Below are positions 1 through 8,865 of a stretch of DNA of 64,000 nt, one piece after another; the first letter of the stretch is position 1; every line of letters begins with the position of its first letter. Both the position numbers and the translations under genes were made by a program. Source of the stretch: Hondaea fermentalgiana. Lineage: Eukaryota > Sar > Bigyra > Thraustochytrida > Thraustochytriidae. The notes beneath the pieces are model-generated. The model worked only from the letters and a program-made list of their open reading frames with translations, did no database searches and had not been told where the DNA came from. The DNA is taken from NCBI GenBank assembly GCA_014084085.1, contig NPFB01000005.1, forward strand, positions 526,707-590,706. The letters run 5' to 3'.

Positions 1-2
1 CC

Positions 3-54
3 GCGCGGACGCGAGCGGCGGCGGCGACGCGGAGCGCGGCGACATCCCGGGGCT

Positions 55-86
<32 letters not shown>

Positions 87-2462
87 GCGGCGACGCGGAG
101 GAGCGCGCTGGAGGGGGTCGCGGCGCGGAGAACAGGCGTGCTGGGCGCGAGCGAGGCGCTGCTGAGGCACGGAGGCGGCGTGCAGCAGGGCGGGCTGGGC
201 CAGCACAAGCGCTGGCAGCACGGAGGACCCCCGGGACAGCCCTGGGTCGCGCCCGGCGCGACGCCCAAGGGCGAGAGCCTGAAAAAGTATGGCGTGGACC
301 TGACGGAGCGCGCCAAGGAGGGCAAGCTGGACCCGGTCATCGGACGCGAGGCCGAGCTGCGCCGCGTCATCCAGGTCATTTCGAGGCGAACCAAGAACAA
401 CCCCGTGCTCATCGGTAACCCTGGCACAGGCAAGACCGCTGTGGCCGAGCTCGTCGCGCAGCGCATCTGGTCGGGCGAGGTGCCCGACTCGCTCAAGGAC
501 AAGCAGGTCATCTCGCTGGATCTTGCCGCACTCGTAGCAGGCGCCAAGTTCCGCGGAGAGTTCGAGGAGCGTCTCAAGGCTGTCCTCAAGGACGTCGAGG
601 AGAGTGACGGCAAGGTTATCCTCTTTATTGATGAGCTGCACATGCTCATGGGTGCTGGCGGCGGCGACGGCTCGGTGAGCGCCGCGAACATTCTCAAGCC
701 CGCTCTGGCGCGCGGCGAGCTCCGCTGCATCGGTGCCACCACCCTCGATGAGTACCGGCAGTACGTCGAGAAGGACGCGGCTCTGGCGCGTCGCTTCCAG
801 CCCGTGCTCGTCGACGAGCCTAGTGTCGAAGACACGATCAGCATTCTTCGTGGCCTCAAGGAAAAGTATGAGATCCATCATGGCGTGACCATCAAGGATG
901 AGGCGCTCGTGGCTGCGGCCACGCTCGCTGACCGATACCTCACAGACCGTAAGATGCCTGACAAGGCAATCGATCTCGTCGACGAGGCCGCTAGTCGCCT
1001 TCGCATGCAGCAAGAGTCCAAGCCGGAGCCGATCTGGAAGCTGGAGCGCGACATTGTTACGCGGCGCATTGAGCTCGAGGCCCTCAAGAAGGAGACGGAC
1101 CCTGGCTCGGTGGATCGGCGCAAGAAGATCCAGACGGACGTTGATAAGATGGAAGCAGAGTTGAAAAAGCTGAGCGAGGAGTGGCAGTCCGAAAAGGATC
1201 GCCTCGAGGAGGTCAAGGGCGCCAAATCCCGTCTCGAAGAGGCCAAGCTCGAGCTCGAGCGCGCGCAAAAGGGCGGTAATTTTGAGCGAGCTGGTGAGCT
1301 GCGATTCAGCATTATCCCGGACCTTGAAGCCAAGGCCGCTCGCGAGGATGATGCCAAGCTCGAGGCTAAGCCCGCCTCCGGATCTCAAATGCTCGAGGAC
1401 GCCGTCACGCGCGATCTCATCACCCAAGTTGTGGCCCATGCGACTGGTATTCCCGTGACCTCGCTCATGCATGGCGAGCGCGAGAAGCTTCTGCACCTCG
1501 ACGAGACTTTGCGCGAGCGCATTGTGGGCCAGGACGAGGCCATTGACGCCGTCTCGGACTGCATCCGTCAAAGCCGCGCCGGCCTTCACGGCCACGACAG
1601 ACCGCAGGGCGTCTTTCTCTTTCTTGGACCCACGGGCGTGGGCAAGACAGAGTCCGTCAAGGCACTTGCGAACGCACTCTTTGACGATGAGTCGGCGATC
1701 TGCCGCATCGATATGTCCGAGTACATGGAGAAGCATTCGGTGTCGCGTCTCATTGGTGCGCCCCCTGGCTACGTGGGCTACGAGGAAGGCGGTACGCTCA
1801 CCGAGGCGGTACGCCGTAAGCCGTACCAGATTATTCTGCTCGACGAGTTTGAAAAGGCGCATCGCGATGTCTCCAACATTCTTCTCCAACTCTTTGACGA
1901 GGGAAGGCTTACGGACTCGCACGGCCGCACGGTTGACTTTCGCAACACGATTGTTATCATGACTTCCAACTTGGGCAGCGACGTCTTGGCGACGCACACT
2001 GCCACCGCCGAGGACGAGCAGGTCCGCGATTTGGTCATGGACCGTGTGCGATCCTTCTTCTCTCCGGAGCTCTTGAACCGCGTCGACGAAATTTCCATCT
2101 TCAACCGCCTGCGCCGCCAGGACATGGACCGCATCGTTGAGATCCAGCTCAACGAGATCAAGCAGCGTCTGGCGGACGATCGCAACATCACTCTTGATGT
2201 TGCGCCCGAGGCTGTCGAGTGGCTCGCCGAAGCTGCTTATGACCCTGCCTACGGCGCGCGGCCTCTTCGTCGCGTCATCCAGCGCAAGGTGCTTTCGCCC
2301 ATGGCTACCAAGCTGCTCAAGGGTGACATTCTCGATGCTTCGCACATCTCGATTGCTCCCTCTGCTGACGGTGCGGGTCTCGACATCACTGTCGAGGCCA
2401 AGCCGCCTGCCGTTGGGAACGAAGATGACGCCCGTGCCGATTCGCCGGCGACCATGCCATGA
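3..2462 (+). CDS. Mitochondrial-type ClpB/Hsp78 AAA+ disaggregase, 5' partial
   Basis: Double-AAA+ protein disaggregase that with Hsp70 threads aggregated proteins through a hexameric pore. The first AAA module has Walker A GNPGTGKT and Walker B FIDELH. It is followed by the coiled-coil middle domain (about nt 1040-1340), then a second module with GPTGVGKT and LLDEFEKAH, and the small C-terminal D2 domain. The Clp N-domain is absent, as in mitochondrial Hsp78. What precedes AAA1 is an Ala/Arg/Thr-rich stretch that looks like an organelle transit peptide. The frame is open to the left edge and codon 54-56 is TTG, not ATG. No ATG lies before the first AAA module, so the true start is outside the window. 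A GAC/ACG microsatellite encodes a poly-Thr run near nt 60-85. The stop is TGA at 2460. Family call is firm; mitochondrial location is inferred. Confidence 0.95.
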
Positions 2463-2683
2463 AATGCCTAGCCTCTGCCAAATTGTAGAAAAGAATGTTT
2501 TTGGATTAGAATCGATTACTGGTAGAACTCGGACTTTCAAGTTGGATTGATAGAAGAAGAAGAAGAAGGAGAAGGAGAGGTCGCTTGTAGGTTTACTTCT
2601 CGTCCTTTTCGACTGCCAATGTTCTTGATTCCGAGGATGATAAGAGAAATGGTCAAGAATCGGCACATACTTCTTCATCAACC

Positions 2684-2791
2684 ATGGCAAACAGCGAAAA
2701 GCGCTTTGGCATCGAAGCAAAGCTCGTGCGGGCTCGCGCGAAGGCTGGCCTTGCTGACAGAGACACGGCGACGCCATGGGCGGCCTGCTGA
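2684..2791 (+). promoter_or_regulatory. Upstream ORF overlapping the SDR start
   Basis: An ATG in good context (ACCATGG) at 2684 opens 35 codons in another frame and stops at 2789-2791, 16 bases past the SDR ATG. Such an overlapping uORF normally lowers translation of the main ORF. It could instead be part of a missed first exon. No transcript evidence is available. Confidence 0.35.
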
Positions 2792-3642
2792 GCAGCAGCG
2801 TTGCTGCAGATGAGTTCTCCGGCAAGACGGTCTGGGTCGTCGGCGCGAGCTCGGGCATTGGAGAGGCCATGGCTGAGGCGTACTACCAACGAGGTGCCAA
2901 GGTTATCGTCTCGGCGCGGCGCGAGCAGGCGCTCGAGGACCTCGTGCAGCGACTGAAAAGCAGTCCCGCCGCGCCTGGCGCTGACGCCAAGGCACTCGTC
3001 GTCGACACGGCGGATCTCGATAAAGCCAAGGCGAACGCGGAGGCCGCACTCGAGGCCTTTGGCCCTATTGACGTGGTCGTGCTGAGCGCAGGAATCAGCA
3101 ATCGCGGATCCGTGGCGGACACTGACATCAGCGTGGAGCAGCGACTGTTTCAGGTCAACTTCTTTGGCACGGTGGCAATTACCAAGGCGATGTTGCCCCA
3201 TTTCTTCGAGCATGGCAGCGGATGCTTTGTTGTCGTGAGCAGTGTACAGGGACTCATGGGGCTTCCGCAGCGCGCTCCGTACGCAGCCTCCAAGCATGCG
3301 CTGCACGGATACTTTGAGTCGCTGCGCGCCGAGGTCGCCCACAAAAATGTGGCAGTGCACATTGTTTGCCCTGGGTACGTCAAGACGGACCTCTCCAACA
3401 GGGCGCTCACGACCAGTGCGTCGGCGGAGTACGCCAAGACGGATGAGACGACAGCGTCTGGATTCGAGCCCAAATATGTAGCGGAGCGCTCGCTGACCGA
3501 AATCAAGAACAAGAAGGAGTATATTGTCATCGCGCAGACTAAGGCCGTTCTCGCACTTTGGCTTCGCAAGCATTTCCCAAGTGTGCTGCGCAAAATTATG
3601 AACGCCCGAGGCAAGGCTGCAGACACTGCGCACGCTGCTTAG
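2776..3642 (+). CDS. Short-chain dehydrogenase/reductase (classical SDR)
   Basis: NAD(P)-dependent oxidoreductase of 288 residues with a Rossmann fold. Seen: the cofactor loop GASSGIG at residues 23-29, an LSAGIS variant of the NNAG motif, the catalytic Ser near 155, and Y169-x3-K173 in YAASK. The Arg residues after beta-2 (SARR) suggest NADP(H) preference. The overall pattern resembles DHRS7/DHRS7B-like enzymes, but the substrate cannot be told. The N-terminus is short, with no clear membrane anchor. The C-terminus is basic and hydrophobic. The start ATG has a good context (GCCATGG). An upstream ATG at 2684 opens a 35-codon frame that ends inside this gene. The last exon and 3' UTR are followed by a degenerate tandem copy (3733-3900). 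Confidence 0.9.
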   Translation: MGGLLSSSVAADEFSGKTVWVVGASSGIGEAMAEAYYQRGAKVIVSARREQALEDLVQRLKSSPAAPGADAKALVVDTADLDKAKANAEAALEAFGPIDVVVLSAGISNRGSVADTDISVEQRLFQVNFFGTVAITKAMLPHFFEHGSGCFVVVSSVQGLMGLPQRAPYAASKHALHGYFESLRAEVAHKNVAVHIVCPGYVKTDLSNRALTTSASAEYAKTDETTASGFEPKYVAERSLTEIKNKKEYIVIAQTKAVLALWLRKHFPSVLRKIMNARGKAADTAHAA

Positions 3643-3900
3643 AGCTTGTCGTCATAAAAAAAGCCTTGCCCTGACTGGTCGAAGAGCGAATTTTGGATTT
3701 TGTAAGATTCTGTTGAGATTGAGCTTGAGATCCTGCGCAAAACTATATGAACGTCCAGGGCAAGGCCCAGGGCAAGGCCGCGGACATTGCGCACTCCAAT
3801 TGGAGCTTCTCATCGTCGAGAGCCTTCCCCTGACTGGCTGATGAATAAATTTTGGCTTTTGTAATAGGCCTCGCTTTTTTGTTGAGAGCTTGAGAACCTC
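3585..3900 (+). repeat. Two-unit tandem duplication of the SDR 3' end and UTR
   Basis: Unit 1 (about 3585-3732) holds the last 17 or so codons of the SDR gene plus its 3' UTR. Unit 2 (about 3733-3900) repeats it with substitutions and small indels. Shared blocks include CTGCGCAAAA, AAGGC...GCGGACATTGCGCAC, the CCCCTGACTGG block, a TTTTGG[AC]TTTTGTAA block and a GTTGAGA..GCTTGAGA end. The second copy has lost the reading frame and carries a short extra CCAGGGCAAGG duplication. Confidence 0.85.
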
Positions 3901-4449
3901 ATGGCTGTTTTTGAAATACTCCTGGCATTGGTGCGCCGTCAACAGCAGTCGTACTCCACGGAGCATTCCTTCTTGCTTGTTTTATTTTCAGAATGGAGCG
4001 TGTATGCTTCGACGTTGCAAACCGATACTTGGTTTGTCTTCTGAATTGAAACGCTTCAATGATTATCCCTGGCTTGACGAGTCGGCTGGCTGGCTGGCTG
4101 GCCGACTGGCTGGCCTACTGGCTGGCCTACGAGATCGGGAAGAAGGTAGGCACCTGCAAGCAACCAATCTCCTTCATTTGAGTGTCTCGTCTTTGCGAAA
4201 TGTAAATTTCTATTCCTTCCCCTTCTTCTTATTCTTCGCGCACCCAACTTGTGCGAAAAATTGCGCTTCGTGCGTTTCTCTGCGCCTGTTGGGCGCCACT
4301 ACTCGTGCGGAGGAAAGAAATGATTCGAATGGGAAAGATGACTTTTTTTAGAGGTTAGAAGGAGGCAATCGAATGCGACCAAGTGCAACGAGGCGCAACG
4401 GAATGAGAAGGGCCTGGCGTTGTCGTTGTGGTGTGACAACGAATGGTAC
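3901..4449. other. Intergenic spacer with GGCT microsatellite
   Basis: Between convergent 3' ends. It holds an imperfect GGCT/GGCC tandem tract at 4083-4128 and nothing that looks coding. Confidence 0.6.
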
Positions 4450-5007
4450 TTAATTTTTGTCAAACGATTCTTCTGAGGATGACCCGGAATCGTCGATATC
4501 CTCTGCCTTGGGCTCTTCGGAATTCTCTGCCGTGAGCTCTTCGGAGTCCTCCGACCCGGCGTTTTTACTCTTGGCCCACACAGGGTAGTAGCAGTTGTTG
4601 TGGTTATACGTCTGGTAGGCCTCGTAGCACACAACTCCATACTTGGGCTTGTACGCACCAACGCGGCCAGTGTGAACCTCGCACGTGTGACGGTGGCTGC
4701 GTTCGTCGTACTCGTATCCGGTGCAACCATGGGTGTAGAAGCAAAGATTTGCGCATTGGTACTTGCTCCAGATATTCCGGTAGAGCTTGTAGTCTCCGGT
4801 TCCGTAGGGCGAGCCCCAGTGATTGGTTCGTTCGCGGCAGAAACCATAGCCAACAGTCCTGAAGGCTAGGCACCTATACGGATAGCCGCCCTCCTTGTCT
4901 GCGAGAAGACTTTCTGCCTCAGACCGGATACTGGCAGCTTCACTCATGGTCGCCAGTACCATCATCACCAGTACCAAGAGAAGGCTCGAGCGCATGCTTG
5001 TTTCCAT
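4450..5007 (-). CDS. Secreted Cys-rich protein, PAN/Apple-like core, acidic tail
   Basis: Predicted extracellular protein of 185 residues, function unknown. The ATG at 5007 (METSMRSSLL) gives a classic signal peptide: basic n-region, LLLVLVMMVLA core, then a SEA cleavage zone. Starting at the ATG of 5052 would bury the signal behind 15 charged residues, so 5007 is preferred. The mature part has spaced cysteines (YRCLAF, GFCRER, CANLCFYTHGCTGYEY, HTCEVHTG, VVCYEA). The C-x3-C-x5-C pattern, then aromatics, then a late Cys resembles PAN/Apple adhesion modules. The last 35 residues are Ser/Glu/Asp-rich with SEE/SEELTAE repeats. The PAN assignment is a pattern match only. Confidence 0.75.
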   Translation of the reverse strand: METSMRSSLLLVLVMMVLATMSEAASIRSEAESLLADKEGGYPYRCLAFRTVGYGFCRERTNHWGSPYGTGDYKLYRNIWSKYQCANLCFYTHGCTGYEYDERSHRHTCEVHTGRVGAYKPKYGVVCYEAYQTYNHNNCYYPVWAKSKNAGSEDSEELTAENSEEPKAEDIDDSGSSSEESFDKN

Positions 5008-6541
5008 CTTGCACCTTGGCTCAACTTGGTACTTTTCTTGCTTCTTGTTCACTCACTCACTCACTTACTCTCGACCGCAATGGTCTTGATCAATACGATC
5101 GGGCTCTCCAAAAGGTTTCGGATTTGCCCTTCGGTTGATGCGCTCGTCTCGGAGCCAGCAAATGCCGTTCGCCTGCTCTCCCGCTCGCTCTCTCGAGTCC
5201 CGTGATTTCGGTCTTGTAAGATTGTCGTGCACGATGCCCAGCGTGGCGGCCGCGAGCATCTACCTTCTGTGCGTCGCGCCAAGATCCTTCCTCACCAACG
5301 CCCCCCTGCACACGTGCACACGTGGCCTATACCTCGATTTTCGAGACGCACAAATGTTGCTCCATTGTATCTACCGCATCGTGGCATTCTGCATTCTGTT
5401 GTGCCCAGCTTTGCACCGGTTCCCTTCAAGTTTCTCTTCAAATGCAGCAAAGATTGCGCCCCGGCCAACGTGGAAACGTGCTTCCCCCGCAAAAACACAG
5501 AGGCAGGAGTCGATGGTTCGCGTGCGATTCTATGCACGCATGCTTGCTTGCATGTGCGCGCGAGTCGACTGGCTCCAGTGATGGCCGGGAGAACGCGCGC
5601 CAACGTTCCTCGATCGTATCGCATCGCATCGCGTCGCGTCGCATCGCATCGCGTCGCGTCGCATGCGTCGTCGCGCTCCGCGGCCCCCTCAATGGTCACC
5701 ACCTCGCCGAGGGCGCAGCGTCTGCAGGCGGCCGCGCCGGACGCCGCGACGCGAGCGAGGGCGCGAGCGAGCGAGCGATCGGCACGTGGAACGAAGAGAA
5801 AGATGTCCCCAAGCGAATTCCATGAACGGGAGGGGGAGGGCCGTCTCGGGGAAAGATACGGGGAATGAAGTGGGAGAGCGGAAGAAGATGGGAGAACGGG
5901 ACGCGCGGCCGCGGAAGATCCTTCGTCTCGGCCGGTAATCGCGCGAGAGGAAAGGTGAAACAAGTTTCTGTTTCTTGGCCAGCGGCTCTCATCGTCCGGG
6001 CTGCTGCGCTTGGCGTCTAGCACTTGGCTAGACAGTGGGCGAGTCGAGAGCCGCAGCCGCAAGAGCAAGGCCAAGACGTATGTACACACCGGTTCATGAG
6101 AATGCAGTGTGTGCCTCGGCTGGGCCTGGCCTGGCCTGGCTTGGCTTAGCTTTCTTTGAACGCTGATTCTGGCGTCGAAGTCGGTGAGGCAAGATGCAGA
6201 GGCGACGGGATCTCAAGCTGTCGCGTTTTCTTTAGCGGCGGCGAGAGTGAGAGACGGAATGCAGCGCAAACGCTTCCTGCGTGGTGATTCGAAATGATGG
6301 CCTTTGCACGAACAAGTCTTGATGGTCCCCATACCGCGACTTTTTCCTAGGATCACGATCTTCACGACTGACTTTTAACGAATTCACCTGCCAGTATGAG
6401 AGGGTAAAAGAAACTTTCGATGGCCATCTTTTTTGAATGCATATGTCAAGGCAGTCTGATGCAAGGAGCTCCAACAGCAAGTAAGGCAGCTGCTCCGGTT
6501 TTGCGACTTCCATTTCGTTGCGATGTGTACACGTTTGCTGA
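5008..6541. other. Long spacer with pentanucleotide satellite
   Basis: About 1.5 kb, GC-rich, between the secreted-protein start and the IFT20 stop. It contains a CGCAT/CGCGT pentanucleotide tandem tract at 5611-5665. ORFs of 150-265 codons here overlap one another in several frames, are rich in Arg/Ser/Ala and show no domain. I read them as chance ORFs in GC-rich DNA. Confidence 0.6.
5611..5665. repeat. (CGCAT/CGCGT)n pentanucleotide tract
   Basis: About eleven tandem five-base units alternating CGCAT and CGCGT, non-coding. Confidence 0.85.
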
Positions 6542-6943
6542 TCAATTCAATTCATTATTGCTAAGCTTCTCAATGAGCGCGAGCTGGTCCGCTTCAACCT
6601 TGGCGAGAGAGTTGAGCTGCGTCTCGAGACGTTCGAGTTCTGCCTCACGTTCCTGCAGCAAGAGCATGCGCTGACGCTGTTTCTGTTTGCGCGTCTCAAT
6701 TTCTGCGTCTACAAGGTTGCGCTGCCCAATGGCGCGCAACTTCTCCTTTTCAATAATTTTGGCCTGCGCATCTAGCACCTGCACAAAGGTCTGCACATTT
6801 TCCGTAAAATCCCCAACTTTGCTGGCAAAGTCGCGGCACTCGTCGCGGAGCTCGCCAGTGTTCTCGAACTTTTCGTGATCAAAAACACGAATGTTGGCCG
6901 CATCGTCAAAGGACACGGTCACGTCCGCGAGCGGCTCGCCCAT
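6542..6943 (-). CDS. IFT20: Intraflagellar transport protein 20
   Basis: Small coiled-coil subunit of the IFT-B complex, linking Golgi-derived vesicles to ciliary transport. The ATG at 6943 (MGEPLAD) gives 133 residues, almost the length of animal IFT20. The longer frame begins with TTG and is not used. Family signatures visible: ELRDECRDFASKVGDF, EKEKLRAIGQRNLV and KVEADQ near the C-terminus, on a continuous coiled coil. No intron. The presence of an IFT-B gene says the organism builds, or recently built, a motile cilium (zoospores in thraustochytrids). It is divergent from the METTL21-like gene across about 480 bp. Confidence 0.93.
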   Translation of the reverse strand: MGEPLADVTVSFDDAANIRVFDHEKFENTGELRDECRDFASKVGDFTENVQTFVQVLDAQAKIIEKEKLRAIGQRNLVDAEIETRKQKQRQRMLLLQEREAELERLETQLNSLAKVEADQLALIEKLSNNELN

Positions 6944-7424
6944 CTTCAGCAAGCCCTTCGTTCGCTCGCTCGCTCGATAGGATGGGCGTGCGGGCGGTCG
7001 GTCGTTCTGGTGCCTGACTGTCTAAAACACTGACTGCTCCGCTCCAGTCAACTGACCCAAACAGGCCTTCTTCCTTGGAGCTCCGCTCCACGCGCGCCCG
7101 CCCTGTTCAAGTGTCGCGTCTGCGAATGTGGTACTCGCGAGTGCGCTCCTCCCGCGCACGCTCGCTGCGCAAGAACTTGCTTCGTCAGGCGCGCGAGGCC
7201 AGACCAGCTTGAAAGAGAGTCACACCGCGCAGCGGTGGCCAAGAAGTGGTCTAACGGCACTTTTGCGGCGGCAAACCACAGAGCACCCTCACAACATTGG
7301 CAGAGAGCTGGATGGATAGGAGATAGGGATGGGTTGTCCTTCCCGTGCCTGACACGAACTAACCAGCGACAATCGCGAGTTCCGAGCACGTACGAGCAGC
7401 GACTCGAGAAGAGTCCCGCGCAAG
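6944..7424. promoter_or_regulatory. Divergent intergenic region IFT20 / methyltransferase
   Basis: A 481-bp interval between two outward-facing starts, so it must hold both promoters. No conserved element could be identified by eye. A GCTCGCTCGCTCG run lies at about 6962-6974. Confidence 0.5.
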
Positions 7425-8531
7425 ATGCTCGCTGGGCTGGCCAGCCTTCTTGCGGGCGAGGAGGAGAGGTTTTGCCAAGAAAGCGAAAACCGCATCATCT
7501 TTCGTAGCGACTGGGACGCCTTTGCGTTGCCAGCATATTTCTGCAAAGAGTCAAATCAAGCGAGCAGTAGCACGGTACCCGATTCATCAAGGCAAGAGAG
7601 CGTCAAGACGGTGTCTGAGTCAAAGCTCGGTATCGACTTTACTCGAGCGTGCCAGCATGACTTCACCATCAAACTAAAGTCCGCGGCGCAGGACTGTTCC
7701 AAGGTAACAGTTCGGCAACTCCCAGACGAGGATGAACAGCTTGGCGCTGTTGTCTGGGACTGTGGACTTGTCCTTTGCCGCATCTTAGACCGTATAACCG
7801 CTCAGCTTGGGCCCGATTGGCTGCACAAAACTTTGGTTGTTGAGCTTGGCAGTGGAACGGGGGTTGTGGGTCTCTGTGCTGCGCAGCTCGGCGCAAAGCG
7901 GCTTGTTCTATCGGATCGCGCAGAAATGCTCGAGCTTCTTACAAGCAATTGCAATGGAACTCTTGCGCCAAACTCTTTGGCGCAAACCTCCGCATTTTCA
8001 TGGTACGTTTTAGTGTGTGCTCTAACTGAAATGCTGACAAACAAGGGTTTGAGGGCCTCTTGAATGAGAGACTGACTTTTCGTTGGTCAAATGAAGGGGC
8101 GAGAGCCTTTTGCCAGAGTTTGAGAGACAGCCAGATGAGGAGATTGCCCGTCTCGTGCTGTGCTCGGACGTATTGTATGCTTCCGAATCGCATCCGCAGC
8201 TTCTTCGGACGCTCGACCAAATGCTTGATGGTTCCACCGCGGTCTTGCTAGCAGTCAAGTTTCGCAAGCCAGCGTAAGTCCCCTACTTGAATGCCTCTCT
8301 TTCCTTCCTTGAGGAAAGTACGCGTCCGCATCAAGTCTAACAACTCGAGCCTCGCTTTTCATTTCTACTTTTTTTTCTGTGGCAAAAAACAGCATCGAAA
8401 TTGCGTTTCTCCAATCGCTGGAGGAACTTGGTGTCCAAGTCTACGCGACGCCTCTCGCGTGGTGCGAGGAGGCAAAACGCCATGCGGGTCAACAGACAGC
8501 ATTATCTGTGTTCTATCTCTTTCGCCCTTGA
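7425..8531 (+). CDS. METTL21-like protein lysine methyltransferase (three exons)
   Basis: Seven-beta-strand SAM-dependent methyltransferase of the Methyltransf_16/METTL21 group, which methylates lysines on chaperones or eEF1A. Exons read from frame and splice sites: 7425-8002, 8097-8273, 8393-8531, joined giving 297 residues. Introns begin GTACGT and GTAAGT and end AAG and CAG. SAM motif I is VVELGSGTGVVGL, followed by the acidic LSDR turn. The upstream AVVWDCGLVLCRIL block matches the family's 'G..vW.a...la..l' signature. Joining exons 1 and 2 creates SWGE, the family's [LW]DWGE-like motif, then LVLCSDVLY. The C-terminal exon ends VFYLFRP. The substrate is unknown. Confidence 0.85.
8003..8096 (+). 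other. Intron 1 of the METTL21-like gene
   Basis: GTACGT donor and AAG acceptor, 94 nt. Removal restores the W-G-E motif in phase 2. Confidence 0.8.
8274..8392 (+). other. Intron 2 of the METTL21-like gene
   Basis: GTAAGT donor, a T-rich tract and a CAG acceptor, 119 nt, phase 2. Confidence 0.85.
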
Positions 8532-8865
8532 ACAATTTGGATACTCGTGAAGCTTTTCGCATTGCCTTCAATGCCAAAGACCATTTCCAATGCCAAAGGA
8601 ACAAACCAAATCAAGGGAAATAAATCGCTGCTTCTAGAGACCTATACCTCTCATCCCATCAAGCCCGAGAAAGGGTTTCATTGATGTGAGTTCTAAACAA
8701 TAAAAAGTTATAGGCCTACAGCAAGTTCAAGTTTCAAAGTTTTTATTTTATATAACCTTCAACGGCTATACAGGAACAGAGGATCGCTCGCGGATTGGTT
8801 CGTGTCGCTGCGATGTGTGCAATGATGCATGCGCGGCGAAGGGACTCGCCGTGACAACGTAGCCC

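Noticed and set aside
5292..6089. 265-codon minus-strand ORF
   Set aside because: Runs through a pentanucleotide satellite, has no domain, and is overlapped by similar-length ORFs on the other strand.
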